This document shows positions 30,206-41,583 of a stretch of 64,000 nt of DNA, one piece after another. The position numbers and the translations under genes were made by a program. The notes beneath the pieces are model-generated. The model made no database searches. It was not told the DNA's origin and worked only from the letters and a program-made list of their open reading frames with translations. The first letter of the stretch is position 1; each line of letters opens with the position of its first letter. The DNA comes from Tubulanus polymorphus (lineage: Eukaryota; Nemertea; Palaeonemertea; Tubulaniformes; Tubulanidae): positions 11,090,850 to 11,154,849 of the forward strand of contig NC_134029.1 of assembly GCF_964204645.1 (NCBI RefSeq). Direction: 5' to 3'.

Positions 30206-30808
30206 ATGTCAAAGAAATCGAGTAAGAATAGTATTGATATTGAAAAAACATTAGATGATTTGGGTATTAGTGATAATAAAGATACAGTTGTTTCTAATTC
30301 TATTCAAGTTAATAACAATATTGATTATGAATACTACTTATATTGTAAGCATCATCTTGAATTATTAATTGCTGGCGGGAAATCTAAGGATTTCTTGGGA
30401 AAAATAATAACTTTTCAAGAATTAGATGCTATGAAACCCGATAAAGTAATAAAATATTTTAAGATTTATGAAGAAGCTAGATTAGCTAGAATAAATGATT
30501 CTATTTCAGATGGTATTGTCAAATGTTATTCGAAGTTATGTAACCAGTTAATATCAATTGATGATGAAAATAAATTATATAGTGATTTGAAAAATGACTA
30601 CTTAGTTATGACTGAATTACAAAAATGAGTTGGTTATGCTTCATTTCAATTAGGATCGGTTATGACATTAATTTCTACTGGCGTCATAACATTTTCGAAC
30701 ATCAAACCTATGGAATATAAATCAGGTAAGAATGAAACAGATGTACTACAACCAAACGGTGAAATAGAAAATGAATCAGAACAAAAATTAACTAAAATAA
30801 ATGAGTGA
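30206..30808 (+). pseudogene. Conserved Polinton gene X, nonsense mutation
   Basis: ATG at 30206 follows CTAATATAA. The frame is open except TGA at 30626-30628, where Polinton A keeps TGG (Trp), so a single G-to-A change explains it. The protein is helical and charged with a LKNDYLVMTEL segment and a C-terminal hydrophobic FQLGSVMTLISTGVITFSN segment. Proteins with a DxNNDY.....L...L..GR......A..IT pattern are familiar, uncharacterised members of Polinton gene sets. It overlaps gene Y by 8 bp. Confidence 0.65.
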
Positions 30809-31169
30809 TGGAGTTAAGAAAAAGGTTAGATCCGAGAAACAAATTAAATGGGCAAGAGGATTAGGTAAAAGATCTTCAGAATTAAAAAAAGCTAAGAAAA
30901 AGAAATTAACTGATATAAATGAATCACAGACTTTATCTGATATTAATTCAAATAATAATCCATCTGATTCTTCTAATAGTGGAAGAAATAATTACTTATA
31001 TATTACAATTGGGTTAAGCACAATTATTATATTCTCTGGTGTAATATATAAATCAAAATTCAAATCTGATGATAAAGATGATTCCAATGATGATAAACCT
31101 ATCATACCAGAAAATAAGTCAAATCATAAAGCCATTGAAACTAAATCTAAATTATTATTAATGGATTAA
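30801..31169 (+). CDS. Small basic single-membrane-span protein (gene Y)
   Basis: 122 codons, intact. The basic N-terminus (KKKVRSEKQIKWARGLGKR), a Ser/Asn/Asp-rich linker, a single hydrophobic span (about residues 71-88) and an Asp/Lys-rich tail match 15394-15762 of Polinton A. Start preceded by TAAAATAA. The next gene (integrase) begins 6 bp after the stop, indicating co-expression. Confidence 0.75.
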   Translation: MSDGVKKKVRSEKQIKWARGLGKRSSELKKAKKKKLTDINESQTLSDINSNNNPSDSSNSGRNNYLYITIGLSTIIIFSGVIYKSKFKSDDKDDSNDDKPIIPENKSNHKAIETKSKLLLMD

Positions 31170-31175
31170 AATAAG

Positions 31176-32267
31176 ATGAAAAAAGAACAATATTTAAGAG
31201 ATTTATATTATAACCCAGAAAGTGAAGTATCATATTCTAGCGTTTCAGAATTATGGAATAAAATTAAATCTGATAAAGGAAATGGTAATATAAAATATGG
31301 TGAATTAAAATCATGGTTACAAAATCAACCAACATATCAAATACACAAGAAAATGGATAAAACTTATTTAACAAGAAAAGTTATGGTTTCATATATCGAT
31401 CAACAATGGCAAGCAGATTTAATTGACATGAAGAACTTAGAAGAACACAACAAAGGATATTTCTGGATATTAAATGTTATAGATATATTCAGTAGATACG
31501 CATGGTCAATTCCAATCAAAAATAAAACTGGTATAGAAGTAACAAATGCTTTTAAATCAATATTTAAAGAAGCTATTCCAGATAAGATACAATTTGATGA
31601 AGGTAAGGAATTTTATAACAAACATTTCAAAAAACTATTATCTGATAACGATGTAGATTATTTTTCAACACACTCAGATAAAAAAGCATCTATTATAGAA
31701 AGATTTAATAAAACATTGAAAACTAGAATGTGGAAATATTTTACTGCTAATGAAACATATAAATATATCGATGTGTTAGATGATTTAGTGAAAGGTTATA
31801 ATAATTCTAAACATAGTTCTATAAATATGAAACCTATACAAGCTAGAAAAGAAGATAATTCGGAAATAGTATGGAATAATTTATATGGTGCGTTTGTTAC
31901 ACATGATTTTGGAGAACCTAAATTTAAAATAGGACAACACGTAAGAATATCTAAATATAGAAAAACATTTTATAAAGGTTATACCCCTAATTTTACAGAA
32001 GAAATATTCAAGATTAAAAAGATGATATTAACTAAACCTTTCGTTTATAAACTAGAAGATCTAAAAGATGAAGAAATATTAGGTTATTTCTATGAACAAG
32101 AATTATCACTTGTACCAAACCCAGATGAAATAGAATACAAAATAGAAAAAGTATTGAAAACAAAAACTCTTAAAGGAAAAAAGTATTCTTTGGTGAAATA
32201 TAAAGGATATGATGATAAATTTAATGAATGGATTTTATCTAGTAAAATTAAAAGAATAAATGAATAA
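31176..32267 (+). CDS. Polinton integrase (retroviral type) with chromodomain
   Basis: Intact 363-codon frame. It catalyses insertion of the element. The RVE/RNase-H-like core has catalytic Asp81 (QQWQADLIDM), Asp141 (IQFDEGKEF) and Glu175 (ASIIERFNK), i.e. D,D-33-E spacing, followed by an SH3-like region (KFKIGQHVRISKYR, about residues 250-265) and a C-terminal chromodomain (YKIEKVL...YSLVKYKGYDDKFNEW, about 321-355). Such chromodomains can steer integration to marked chromatin. The 3' end overlaps the ATPase start by 8 bp. The truncated homologue in Polinton A lacks the Glu and the chromodomain. Confidence 0.95.
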   Translation: MKKEQYLRDLYYNPESEVSYSSVSELWNKIKSDKGNGNIKYGELKSWLQNQPTYQIHKKMDKTYLTRKVMVSYIDQQWQADLIDMKNLEEHNKGYFWILNVIDIFSRYAWSIPIKNKTGIEVTNAFKSIFKEAIPDKIQFDEGKEFYNKHFKKLLSDNDVDYFSTHSDKKASIIERFNKTLKTRMWKYFTANETYKYIDVLDDLVKGYNNSKHSSINMKPIQARKEDNSEIVWNNLYGAFVTHDFGEPKFKIGQHVRISKYRKTFYKGYTPNFTEEIFKIKKMILTKPFVYKLEDLKDEEILGYFYEQELSLVPNPDEIEYKIEKVLKTKTLKGKKYSLVKYKGYDDKFNEWILSSKIKRINE

Positions 32268-32871
32268 AGATTTATTTATATTTGAACCGCATAATATGTT
32301 AGTTACTGGAGTAACAAACTGTGGTAAAACACATTTCATATTAGATTTGTTAGAAACTATTTATAAGAATCATTTTGATAATATAATATTATTCTGTCCT
32401 ACTTATGATATGAATAAAATATATAATAGAGATATAGTTAAGATAAAAAAGTTTATTATATTAGATCCTAAAACAGTAAAAGATAATTTAGATAATTGTA
32501 TAAAAATAGCAATTGATATCTATAAAGGATCAAATACATTATTCATTGTAGATGATTGCGCTAATTTACATGATTCAAAAGTGAGAGAAAGTGAGTTATG
32601 TTACTTAGCTTTCTCTGGGAGACATTTCGGGATAACAACATGGGTTTTAAATCAAAAATATAATTCAATTGTTAAAGACTTTAGGGAGAATATAAGATTT
32701 CTAGTTTTATTTTATAACAAAGATAAAAAATCTATGCAACAATCATTGGAAGAAAATCAAATTATACCTACTGAATTACATGATGAATATATGAATAAAT
32801 TAAAGAATAATAAAGGTTCAAAATTATTACTGAGGCTTCAATTTCCATATGAATATAAATTTATAAAATAA
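32260..32871 (+). CDS. Packaging ATPase, FtsK/HerA (A32-like) family
   Basis: Intact 203-codon frame. The P-loop GVTNCGKT is at residues 17-24, a Walker B-like TLFIVDDC near residue 95-102 and a polar segment (LNQKYNSI) with a possible arginine downstream (FRENIRF). Length and motif order match the genome-packaging ATPases of Polintons and nucleocytoplasmic large DNA viruses, which pump DNA into the capsid. Co-transcribed with the integrase. Not found in Polinton A. Its 3' end is partly duplicated at about 33021-33070. Confidence 0.9.
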   Translation: MNKDLFIFEPHNMLVTGVTNCGKTHFILDLLETIYKNHFDNIILFCPTYDMNKIYNRDIVKIKKFIILDPKTVKDNLDNCIKIAIDIYKGSNTLFIVDDCANLHDSKVRESELCYLAFSGRHFGITTWVLNQKYNSIVKDFRENIRFLVLFYNKDKKSMQQSLEENQIIPTELHDEYMNKLKNNKGSKLLLRLQFPYEYKFIK

Positions 32872-33215
32872 CTATTTATATATCTATCTATCTAATACGT
32901 ATTAAATACGTATTAGATACGTATTAAATACATTAATACTTAAAACCCCCTTTTTAAAATAAATATTATTCATACAATTTTCAACCAATTTATTTTTATT
33001 TTTTCAACTAATATATGAATAAGTTTGAAAATAATAAAGGTTATTTATTATTACTGAGGTTTCTGATATAAATTTTAAAAAAAATATAATTTAAGGTATT
33101 TTCAAATAATACGTATTAAATACGTATTAGATATGTATTAGATATGTATTAGATACCTTAATACTTAAAACCCGCTTTTTTATTTACTATTACTTTATAC
33201 AATTTTCAACCTTTA
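32872..33215. repeat. Convergence region with duplicated ATPase tail and 11-bp iterons
   Basis: Two similar units follow the ATPase. Each has an AATAATAAAGGTT...TTACTGAGG segment from the ATPase 3' end (about 32807 and 33022) and then 11-bp repeats of TACGTATTAAA/TACGTATTAGA (32894-32935, 33108-33162), closed by CTTAATACTTAAAACCC and a T-run. ATACGTAT is self-complementary. Located where the two gene arms meet; terminator, origin or protein-binding array are all possible. Confidence 0.75.
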
Positions 33216-34076
33216 TTACTTTTTGAGTGTTAGATAATTACTTTCTGAATCACTTTCATCATCACTCTCCAATTCATCATCATACCCCATCAATTTATTC
33301 AAATGCTCTACCGTATCTTCATAAATAATTGGTTTATTGATATACTTATTAGTCATCTCAACTATATCTTTATTTTCTGATTTAAGTTTCATAGAATCTT
33401 TATTATCAATGCGCTTTCCTGTAACTATATTTTCATTGTCATCTTTCTTAGTGTTTGACCTTAATATTGTATTTACAATGCTTGATTCTAATATTTTGTT
33501 AGCAGCAGATAAATCTAATTCATCATTACTAGGTTACTTAGATAAAAATTCACCTAATAAATCTTTATATAAATCTTTACCATCTACTTTTTTATTTGAA
33601 ACAAACTTTGTAACATAATTAAATGGGTGTTCTATAAATCATCTTATACCAACACGATGTATTACATTAATAATATGTGAATTTGTATTCATATGATTAT
33701 TCCAATTTGATGGAGCGTTTGAAAATTCACCTTTACAATAATCACAATAATTTCTATTTTCACTAATATTTAATATTATTTCATTATTTGATGTAGAAGG
33801 TATTGCATTATTAGATGTAGAAGGTATCGCATTATTAGATGTAGAAGGTATTACATTATTAGATGTAGAAGGTATTACATTATTATCAATTACATTACTT
33901 AAATTATCAACAACACCACTTTTATTATTATCGATTTCTATTAGTTTAGTTTTATAAATTTTGAAAATAGGATCAAATATCAAAGCTATATTACAAGGTA
34001 TTACATAATATAAACCATCATTATTTTCATGTGTATCGATGTATGGAATATGTTTATATACTTTACCTCCTTCTAT
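33216..34076 (-). pseudogene. C2H2 zinc-finger protein with octapeptide repeats, broken
   Basis: The frame reads from an ATA (34074-34076, probably a mutated ATG because the usual TATAATAA context precedes it) to TAA at 33216-33218, with in-frame TGA near 33636 and TAA near 33536. It has a VIPCNIAL segment, four copies of a 24-bp unit (about 33784-33880) encoding N(V/A)IPSTSN, one finger CDYCKGEF...WNNHMNTNSH (about 33700-33760), and an acidic Asp/Ser tail. Function unknown; nucleic-acid binding is likely from the finger. No counterpart in Polinton A. Confidence 0.55.
33784..33880. repeat. 24-bp minisatellite, four units
   Basis: TTATTAGATGTAGAAGGTAT plus (T/C)(G/A)CA, four nearly identical units inside a coding region. 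Encodes eight-residue repeats (PSTSN type) on the minus strand. Confidence 0.85.
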
Positions 34077-34108
34077 TTATTATATAAATTTTTATTAAAG
34101 TTAAAATT

Positions 34109-35376
34109 CTAATACATAACACTTTTAATTGAGAATTTACAATATTTAATTGCGCGTCAGATATAATATAAATATGCATTTTGATGCATTTTGATGATAA
34201 ATATGCATTTTAGGCTTCCTTTTTTCTTTGTCATGAATAATTGTATTCCATCTTTAGTGTTTTGTAATTTTTTTCCAGAACCATGTAATGAATTATCCTC
34301 TGTTGTTCTAAAATCTAACCATAATGCATATTTATTACCGGTATAATAATCAATTTGATTAATATAACAATTTTCAGATGATTTTACTTTTTCATTCATA
34401 AAATATTTTCTAATTTCTGGCCATTGATCAATCATTCTCATTCCTTGACAAAATATTTTATTTGCTATTCCTTCGATAGTTATTTCTACTTTTGTTATTT
34501 CAGGATTATAATAATTATCAACATTTATTGCACCATTAGTATATGTTGCAATGGTAAAAAATATTAATATACCTTTAATAGATCTTCTTGGGAAGTTAAT
34601 ATTCTCATTAATTATTTCATCATTTGCATTAATAGTTACAGTTTTAAATTTATCAATATAATCATATAATAATGAAAATCCTTGATTGTATTGAGTTTGA
34701 ATTGTACTAGCAATATTTTCATTAGTTACTGTGTCATATTCTAAACATATATTCGATAATTTATAACCCATATCTTTAACAACGCTAGATAATACAATTT
34801 CATTTACAGGAGCAAATGTTATTTCTAATATAACATCTTCTTGAATTGCATATTTATATAAAGGTGCATTATTATTTATCAATTCAAAGTCTAATGGAAT
34901 TTTATATTTGCTTCCATATATACTTTTTATCAATTTATCTATAGAATTAGTTAATATTGCATTATGTGCTTCTGATCTTAATTTATTTTGGTTTTCTGAT
35001 TGGATTCCTTGAAATATCATATTATTTCTATTTTCTTTAGTTAACCATAAATCTTTATAATGCATAAATAAATTAAAATCATCTAATGAGAAAACTGTTT
35101 CTGGACCGATCTTTATTGTTAATTTTTTAATCAAATATCTTCCAACATTATCAACAACATAATTATTATTATTACCGATTACTTTTATATCGGCTGATAA
35201 ATAAATACTATTTGGAACATAAAAATATTTTGTGTTAATCGAGGAATTCTAACATATAAAGTTTCATCAGGATTAATATTATAAGGGTTATGAGTAATTA
35301 TATGATGTGATCTTTCTGCTTTAATAGCATTAGATATTCTATGATTCTTAGAAGGATTGATATAACTCCCACTCAT
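34109..35376 (-). pseudogene. Major capsid protein (double jelly-roll), broken
   Basis: Hexon-like protein of Polintons; the capsid building block. Start at 35376, preceded by the T-run/TTAAATAA motif. The first 63 codons are open, then a frame change near 35225 (an A/T run) is needed; the long part 34157-35134 is open and includes LTIKIG, FSLDDFNLF, FAPVNEIVLSSV, PRRSIKGILIFF, CQGMRMIDQWPEIR and TGNKYALWLDF. A conserved-looking tail, SDAQLNIVNSQL, is found in a shifted frame at about 34155-34120, with a further one-base loss just before the stop at 34109-34111. The central 27 residues lost in Polinton A are present here. Confidence 0.85.
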
Positions 35377-35398
35377 TTATTTAACAAAAAAATTAATT
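35377..35398 (-). promoter_or_regulatory. Gene-start motif before major capsid gene B
   Basis: Minus strand: AATTAATTTTTTTG, TTAAATAA, ATG. Almost identical to the motif before the Polinton A capsid gene (13606-13628). Confidence 0.5.
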
Positions 35399-36830
35399 AT
35401 TTATTTTTATCATGTTTACTAACCCAAAAATAATAGCACTTACAACTGTAATTAAAAATAAAATAATATGTTCAGCAGCAAAGTTAATAATGTTTCCTGC
35501 AGATTTCAATATAAAACCAACAATTGATGCAATAATTCCTGGTAATGCTGCAGCAGATTTTTTAAGAAAGTTCCCATAAATATTTTGCTAATTTTTTTAA
35601 ACCATCCTTAACCTTATCTTGTATAGAATTATTATCATTCGGGGGTTTATCCGGTTTATTGGGAGTAGGAGTAGATTTCAATGAATTTGATATTGCTAAA
35701 CCAATTGTTGTAAATAACATAGTTACAGCTGTTAGAATTGAAAGAATTGTTATTCCTTCTAATTTAAATAATAACTTTATTCTATCTTTTAATGATATTT
35801 CAGAATTTGGTTTTATCAACAAATTTTAAAAAATAACTTTTAATCTATTAATATTATAACCATATGATTTTAATAATAATTTAATTTCTTCTTTCTGTAC
35901 TTCTAAATTATCTTTTAAATTATTAATTTCTTTTTCTAAACGTAATTCTTTTTGTCTATATTCTATTTCATCAATTACTTGATGATCTAAATCAGACTTT
36001 AGTTGTTCTATTTCTTTATTTGCATTAGTTAATTCTTTTTCCAAATACATAATTTTTTGATCTCTTATACTTTTATTATGTGCAATTTTATCAGCTTCAT
36101 TTCTTATACTAATAATTTCTCTAATTGCTTCATCAGAAAATATATTTAAATCTTCTAATTGTTGATCTGTTGCATCAATTAATCCATTCGGTAAAAGTTT
36201 TTCAATTGGAACTTTATTTGATTTAAGTTTACTAGTTTTGGAAGTTATATTCTGTTCAGAAGTTGTTTCTGTTTCTGATTTCTTTTTGATTATTTCAAAT
36301 AATTCATTAATTCTTTGTTTAAATACGTCTATATCATTACCAGTTAATTCTTGTTTTATAACATCAGTTATTACATTACTATTACTAATTCTTTTAATTC
36401 TATCTGGATCTAAATTACTCAAAGTTGATTTTGTTAATATTTTGTTTTGTTTTTTATAAGAGATATCAATATAATAATCATCTTTCAAATGATAATACCA
36501 TTTACCATTATCTAAAAATTTTAATTGATCTGCTAAAGGTCCAACGTCTTCATCATTTATGTTAAGTTTAGAATTTTCAATTATACGTTCTAATTTAGGT
36601 ATTTTGTTTAAATTATCTAAATCTTGTTTTACTAAATCTGGGTCTAAATTTACAGGATTTAATTGTGATTCTGCATTTTTAATATAATCAGGCATATCTA
36701 AATTATTATTATATTCTGGCTCATTACCGTCATTAAAACTTGTTTCATCAAAATCAGGTTGTTGTTCATTAGTTGTGCCAGGTTCATCAAAATTATCCAT
36801 TCCAATATCTTCTCCACCTTCTACATCCAT
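35393..36830 (-). pseudogene. Coiled-coil membrane protein
   Basis: Homologue of 10968-13604 in Polinton A. The first 334 codons are open (acidic start with MDVEGGED and PDFDETSF; Lys/Glu coiled coil from about residue 215; LKSYGYNINRLKVIF). A frame change in the T/A run at 35822-35828 leads to the hydrophobic segment (LTAVTMLFTTIGLAIS) and Pro-rich linker, and another near 35575 to the KKSAAALPGI region with two hydrophobic stretches and the stop at 35393-35395. It shows what Polinton A looked like before the 1.2-kb insertion. Likely a membrane-associated structural protein. Confidence 0.75.
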
Positions 36831-36852
36831 TTACATAATAAAAAAATTAAAA
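36831..36852 (-). promoter_or_regulatory. Gene-start motif (36830 gene)
   Basis: Minus strand: TTTAATTTTTTTATTATGTAA then ATG; the T of TATATAA in Polinton A is changed to TATGTAA here. Confidence 0.45.
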
Positions 36853-37157
36853 TTCAAAATATAATATTCCCCCGATTACAATTCCTATACAAGTTATAGC
36901 TAATTTAGTATTTTCATGGGATTTATTATCATCATTTAGTTTAATTATATCATGTTGAATATTATCAGTTTTTATATCTTCTGATGTATTGTAATCTTTT
37001 ATTTTAGAATCATTATTTTATTCAATATTCTTAGTTTTAGTTTCTGTTGAATGAATGTTTTTTATTTTTTTCACCTTCCATTAATTTTGGAGCAGTAATA
37101 ATCTTTTTATTTATATCATTTAATCCAAATGAATTATTTATTGTTGCAGTTTTAATT

Positions 37158-39443
37158 CAGAAGGGCCACACCCTAGACTTAGTGATCACTCGTGAAACCG
37201 ATAAATGTGTATCAAATTTTATCGTTGATACGTCATTGCCGTCAGATCATAGTCTTATTGTATTTAATTCGTTTTTATCTAAACCGTTTCCGTTGACGGT
37301 CGAACGTGTGTCGAGGAACCTCCGAGCGGTGGATAAGAACGTGTTACTGGAAACAGTTCGCAACATATCTTTTGAGAATTTCGAGACCGGGACTGTTAAT
37401 TCTTTGGCGAATGACTATGATGCTAAGATGAAGTCAGTTTTGGACTATCTAGCGCCAGAAAAGACTAAAACTTTCACCGATAAGCCTCGCGCTCCATGGT
37501 ATGGACCCAATCTCCAGGCTGCTAGGCGTGTTTTACGTAGCCACGAACGGAAGTGGATCTCATCCAAATTAGAGGTCGATAAACAGATTTATCATGCCAA
37601 TCGGATTGAGTACCATAGTTTGTTGCAAGAAGCCTCAAGATCCTATCATCGCGGTCGGATAGCAGACTGTACCGATCAGAGAAAGTTATTCACCCTTGTC
37701 GATGAATGGACAAGTGATAAGAAGTCTGTAATTTCCGCGCTGCCAGAGCACAGCAATCCCAAAGAACTGGCTAATCGATTTTCTGATTTTTTTGTTGTGA
37801 AAATTGGCAAATTATGTAATTCTTTTATTGATGTACCACTCCCTCGGTTTCCTTTTATAGATCTTGGTCATTCCTTCAATAGTTTTAGTACGGTTACTGA
37901 AAAGTCTCTCAACGACATTATCACTTCAATGACCAATAAGTCATGTTCAATTGATCCGATTCCCACTACTTTTCTAAAACAATGTTTACCTGAAGTTTTA
38001 CCAAAGTTAGTCGATATTTTTAACTTGTCCCTCACTGAGGGCACAGTTCCTGACTCTTTCAAAATAGCAACAGTCAGGCCAATGTTGAAAAAGCCAGGTC
38101 TTAATTCAAATGTTTTATGTAACTATCGACCTGTCTCTAATCTACCTTTTATCAGTAAAGCTATAGAGCGGCATGTATTGAATGATTTGAGTCAGTATTT
38201 ATCCGATAATAACCTCTTCTCAACATTTCAGTCTGCCTATAGGAAGTTCCATAGCACCGAAACGGCAGTTTTAAAAGTACACAATGATATTTTGTTAGCT
38301 CTTGATAATCACGATGAAGTAGTGCTCGTCTTATTAGATCTAACTGCGGCTTTTGACACCATAGATCACGGGATTCTATTGAATAGATTACAGAATCGGT
38401 ATGGAGTGAAAGATGTTCCTTTAGAATGGTTTAGGTCATATTTAGAAAATAGGTATCAGCGTGTCGTGATTGACAGATCGTCATCTCAAAATGTTAAACT
38501 CATGTGTGGTGTACCTCAGGGGAGTGTACTAGGCCCTTCACTTTTCAGTTTATATCTTGCACCAATCGAAGAAATTATTATTAAACATTAACTCGACTTA
38601 ATGTTATATGCCGATGATACCCAGATTTATTTCGTCTGCAAGAGTTGTGCAGCTTCTAAATCAAGAGTTGAGAAGTGTGTTGACGAAATAAAGGAATGGT
38701 TGAAGTGCAATAGACTTGTTTTTAATGATAGTAAGACAGAGGCTATACATTTTACGTCAAAATTTCGTAAGGGAGACAAGCTATCAAGTATTAGAATAGG
38801 AGATGACAGTATAGCTACTTGTCAGTCAGTCAGAGATCTTGGCTTTTATTTCGATCATAATTTTACCATGTCTTGTCATATATCTTACGTCTGTAGATCG
38901 ATTTCTTACTCCCTGCATCGCATTGGTAAAATACGCAAGTTTTTAGATCGCACTAGCACCGAAAGATTCATTCACGCTTTTATAACTTCCAAATTAGATT
39001 ACTGTAATAGTCTTCTCTACGGTCTTCCGAATTGTTATATTTCTCGCCTACAAATGCTTCAAAATTCTGCCGCACGCCTAGTCACTCTAACTAAGAAGCA
39101 CGAGCATATCACTCCTATACTGTATGAACTACATTGGCTCCCTGTTCAATCGCGCATTGAATACAAAATTCTCCTGTTAACTTTTAAAATTTTGCATGAC
39201 CAAGCACCAGCCTATCTTTCGTCTGTTTTAACCACTCTTACACCTTCCAGACACACGCGCTCGACCGTGGCAACTAAATTATTTGAACCGAGATACCGCC
39301 AAGAATTTTATGGCTCTCGAGCTTTTGCGGTGGTAGCCCCCCGCCTTTGGAATGCTTTGCCACAGTCGATGCGCGACTTATCTTCCCTTAATAGTTTTAC
39401 CTCGCAATTGAAAACGCACCTATTTAATCAGCACTACAAATGA
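37158..39443 (+). pseudogene. LINE reverse transcriptase (endonuclease end, RT, C-terminal domain)
   Basis: Starts inside the APE-type endonuclease (HTLDLVITR ... LPSDHSLI, the SDH motif). The RT follows with YRPVSNLPF, FQSAYRKFHSTETAVLKV, LLDLTAAFDTIDH, CGVPQGSVLGP and the catalytic LYADDTQIY (about 38601-38633). The C-terminal region has LDYCNSLLYGLP and LHWLPVQSRIEYKI, typical of the CR1/L2/Crack group. One in-frame TAA (38589-38591) just before the YADD motif separates the two open parts; otherwise the frame is clean to 39443, so the copy is fairly young. Confidence 0.9.
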
Positions 39444-39594
39444 TTTTACTTGAATCAACCGTTTGAAATTAAATATCTATTTTATTGGGTAATATTTTAT
39501 ATATCTGTCAATTGTCTTATGTTTTTGTCAATTTGTAAAGTCTGTTGAGATATTTTATTTAACGGACTGTAAATAAATATTATTATTATTATTA
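37158..39594 (+). mobile_element. CR1/L2-like LINE, 5' truncated
   Basis: Flanked by TTAATT on both sides (37152-37157 and 39595-39600), with a 3' end made of ATT repeats (39577-39594). The empty sequence is preserved in Polinton A (near 10635-10660). The 5' end is cut within the endonuclease domain. The orientation is opposite to the host gene. Confidence 0.9.
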
Positions 39595-40690
39595 TTAATT
39601 AGATTATTATAACCAATTATATTTCCCATCTTTAATACTAAATCATTAGAAATAATTAATAGATTAGGGCCTATACAATAATTTAAACTAATATGTGATT
39701 TATCTAAATAATTTTGATATCTTACAATGTTTTCTGGAATCGATCTATTTTTATCATTATGAATGGAATCTTCAAATAATACTTTGAATTGTTTCTGTGT
39801 ATCAAATGATGTATTTAAATTTCCAATTATTGGGGATCTTGTTTCAACCTGTGATCCTAGAAAACATATCAAATAAGTTCTAATAGATTGATTTATTCTT
39901 TGTATACCTGATTTAGTAAAACCTTCACTATTTTCTAAAATAAAATAAACCCAACCATTATTGTTTTCTTGTTTTAAATTATCATAAAATTTCGGTAATT
40001 TATTGAAATTTATGTTTCTAAATCCTTTGTTTCTATTTTACCATAACCTAATTTATTATTATAGATATTATAAAAGCTATTAGATCGTATGGGAAGTGTA
40101 CAATATGCTGCAACATTTTCAGGGCAAGGAAGTGATCTTATTGTACCAATTTTTGTTCTAAAATCAGAATTATTTATATCTATATTAAATTCATTGCAAA
40201 TTTTATAAAACTTTGATAAATTAATATGATTATCTAATTCTTTAAAATACCTAGATCCTGGTAAAGCACACTCTAATTCATTTAATATTATTCTGATTTG
40301 AAAGTATGTATGAAATCTAAATAAACTTTGAATTAATTTATATTTAGAATTATTCAATGATCATTCCAACTAATTCCACAACCTGTTGTTGCACAATAAA
40401 CAGCAAAATTTAATTGGTTCTGACAATACTTCATATTAGATTTTAATAACCATTGTTTTTCATCTTTCAATTTCTTAAAATTAATGAAATATACATGAAA
40501 TATATTTTCCATCTTAGCATTAAAATTATTAGTTTCAGCAACATAAATTTCTAAATTGGTTAATGAATCTAAAACTTCATTTCTATACGTAATATCTTTA
40601 TTAAAATCTATTGCTGGAATATTATATTTAATTGATTTATTATATTGGAAAGCTTTTGGAAAACTATCTACCATTTAAATAATTAAAATA

Positions 40691-41116
40691 TTAATAATTA
40701 ACTAATTCTTTTAATAATTTATCTTGTTCTTCAACTGTTATATGACCATTTAAACTTATTGTATAATCTAGTGTATTCTTTAATTTATTAATTTCTTTTA
40801 TATTAGTTTTAATTTTTTCTTTATTACTTTTTATATTTAATTTTGAACTTATACCAGTTAAAACACTTGAACTTAATCCTAATACACCAATTGATATAGC
40901 TAAAGATGTTAATGGACTGAATATTGCTAAAAATGTTATTACAGAACTAATTGTAACCGAACCACTAATAATAAGATAATATATAATTTTACTTTTTAAA
41001 TATTTTTTCTTTTTTATCTTTAAATCACTTTCATATTCTAATATTTGTTTTTCTAAATATATTTTCAATTTAGTTTTATTTATATCATGAGGAATAATAT
41101 CAATATTATCATCCAT
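40691..41116 (-). CDS. Conserved two-helix membrane protein (141 aa)
   Basis: Intact counterpart of the frameshifted 9112-9547. Charged N-terminus (DIIPHDINKTKLK), two hydrophobic segments with Ser/Ile/Leu (about residues 46-66 and 68-90) and a Lys-rich C-terminal helix with NGHITVEEQDKL. Start preceded by a T-run and TAAATAA. Family unknown outside Polintons; virion membrane role inferred from position and composition. Confidence 0.75.
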   Translation of the reverse strand: MDDNIDIIPHDINKTKLKIYLEKQILEYESDLKIKKKKYLKSKIIYYLIISGSVTISSVITFLAIFSPLTSLAISIGVLGLSSSVLTGISSKLNIKSNKEKIKTNIKEINKLKNTLDYTISLNGHITVEEQDKLLKELVNY

Positions 41117-41138
41117 TTATTTAGCAAAAAAAATTACT
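41117..41138 (-). promoter_or_regulatory. Gene-start motif (41116 gene)
   Basis: Minus strand: AGTAATTTTTTTTGCTAAATAA, then ATG. Confidence 0.5.
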
Positions 41139-41559
41139 AATTAGCAAATCTATATGCTACAAATATAACAATAACAGTTCCACCTAAAATCCATATTATT
41201 TCATATTTCTGTTGTTCTTTACTTCGGGTATAATAATCCGATAATTTATGTTTGTATAGATGTAATTTTTCTTCATTGGCTACTGCGTTATATAAACTCA
41301 TTGCATCATCGACTGATTGAAAATCTCTATGTGAAATCTTCTGATCATATAATTCCTTGTTAATATAATCCATATAGTTTTGCCTCTTTTCTCTATATTC
41401 TTCTGCTGCTTTATTGTATTTTTCTAACGCTAAGTTATGTCTTCTTTGTTCTCCTAATGAACTATTTTTATCAATATGCTTAAATAAATAACCACCACCA
41501 GTAAATGCTAAAGCGTTAACAATTGCCGATCCTATAATAGTTATAATTGCAGAAGCCAT
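41137..41559 (-). CDS. Conserved Polinton membrane/coiled protein (140 aa)
   Basis: Intact. ALAFTGGGYLF in the N-terminal hydrophobic part, RRHNLALEKYNKAAEEYREKR helix, SVDDAMSLYNAV segment and a C-terminal membrane span. About 95% identical to 8673-9092 with one extra Gly near residue 36. See that entry for family remarks. Confidence 0.8.
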   Translation of the reverse strand: MASAIITIIGSAIVNALAFTGGGYLFKHIDKNSSLGEQRRHNLALEKYNKAAEEYREKRQNYMDYINKELYDQKISHRDFQSVDDAMSLYNAVANEEKLHLYKHKLSDYYTRSKEQQKYEIIWILGGTVIVIFVAYRFAN

Positions 41560-41583
41560 TTATTTAGCAAAATAATTACGCAT

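Larger units (their letters stand above)
36847..40674 (-). pseudogene. Large conserved Polinton protein, frameshifted and split by a LINE
   Basis: Same protein as 9564-10951. Start at 40674. A frame change near 40355 and another near 40012 separate open parts 40354-40674, 40010-40357 and about 39600-39900. The gene is then interrupted by a 2.4-kb retrotransposon (37158-39594) in opposite orientation and resumes at 37157 down to TAA at 36847-36849, ending with the GIVIGGILYF membrane helix. An extra stop lies in the Asn/Lys-rich linker (TAA near 37019). CATTGCG, HLNNSKY-like and GSQVETRSPIIG segments are visible. Confidence 0.75.

Noticed and set aside
33337-33618. 93-codon plus-strand frame
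   Set aside because: Shadow of the minus-strand zinc-finger gene; low-complexity hydrophobic translation.
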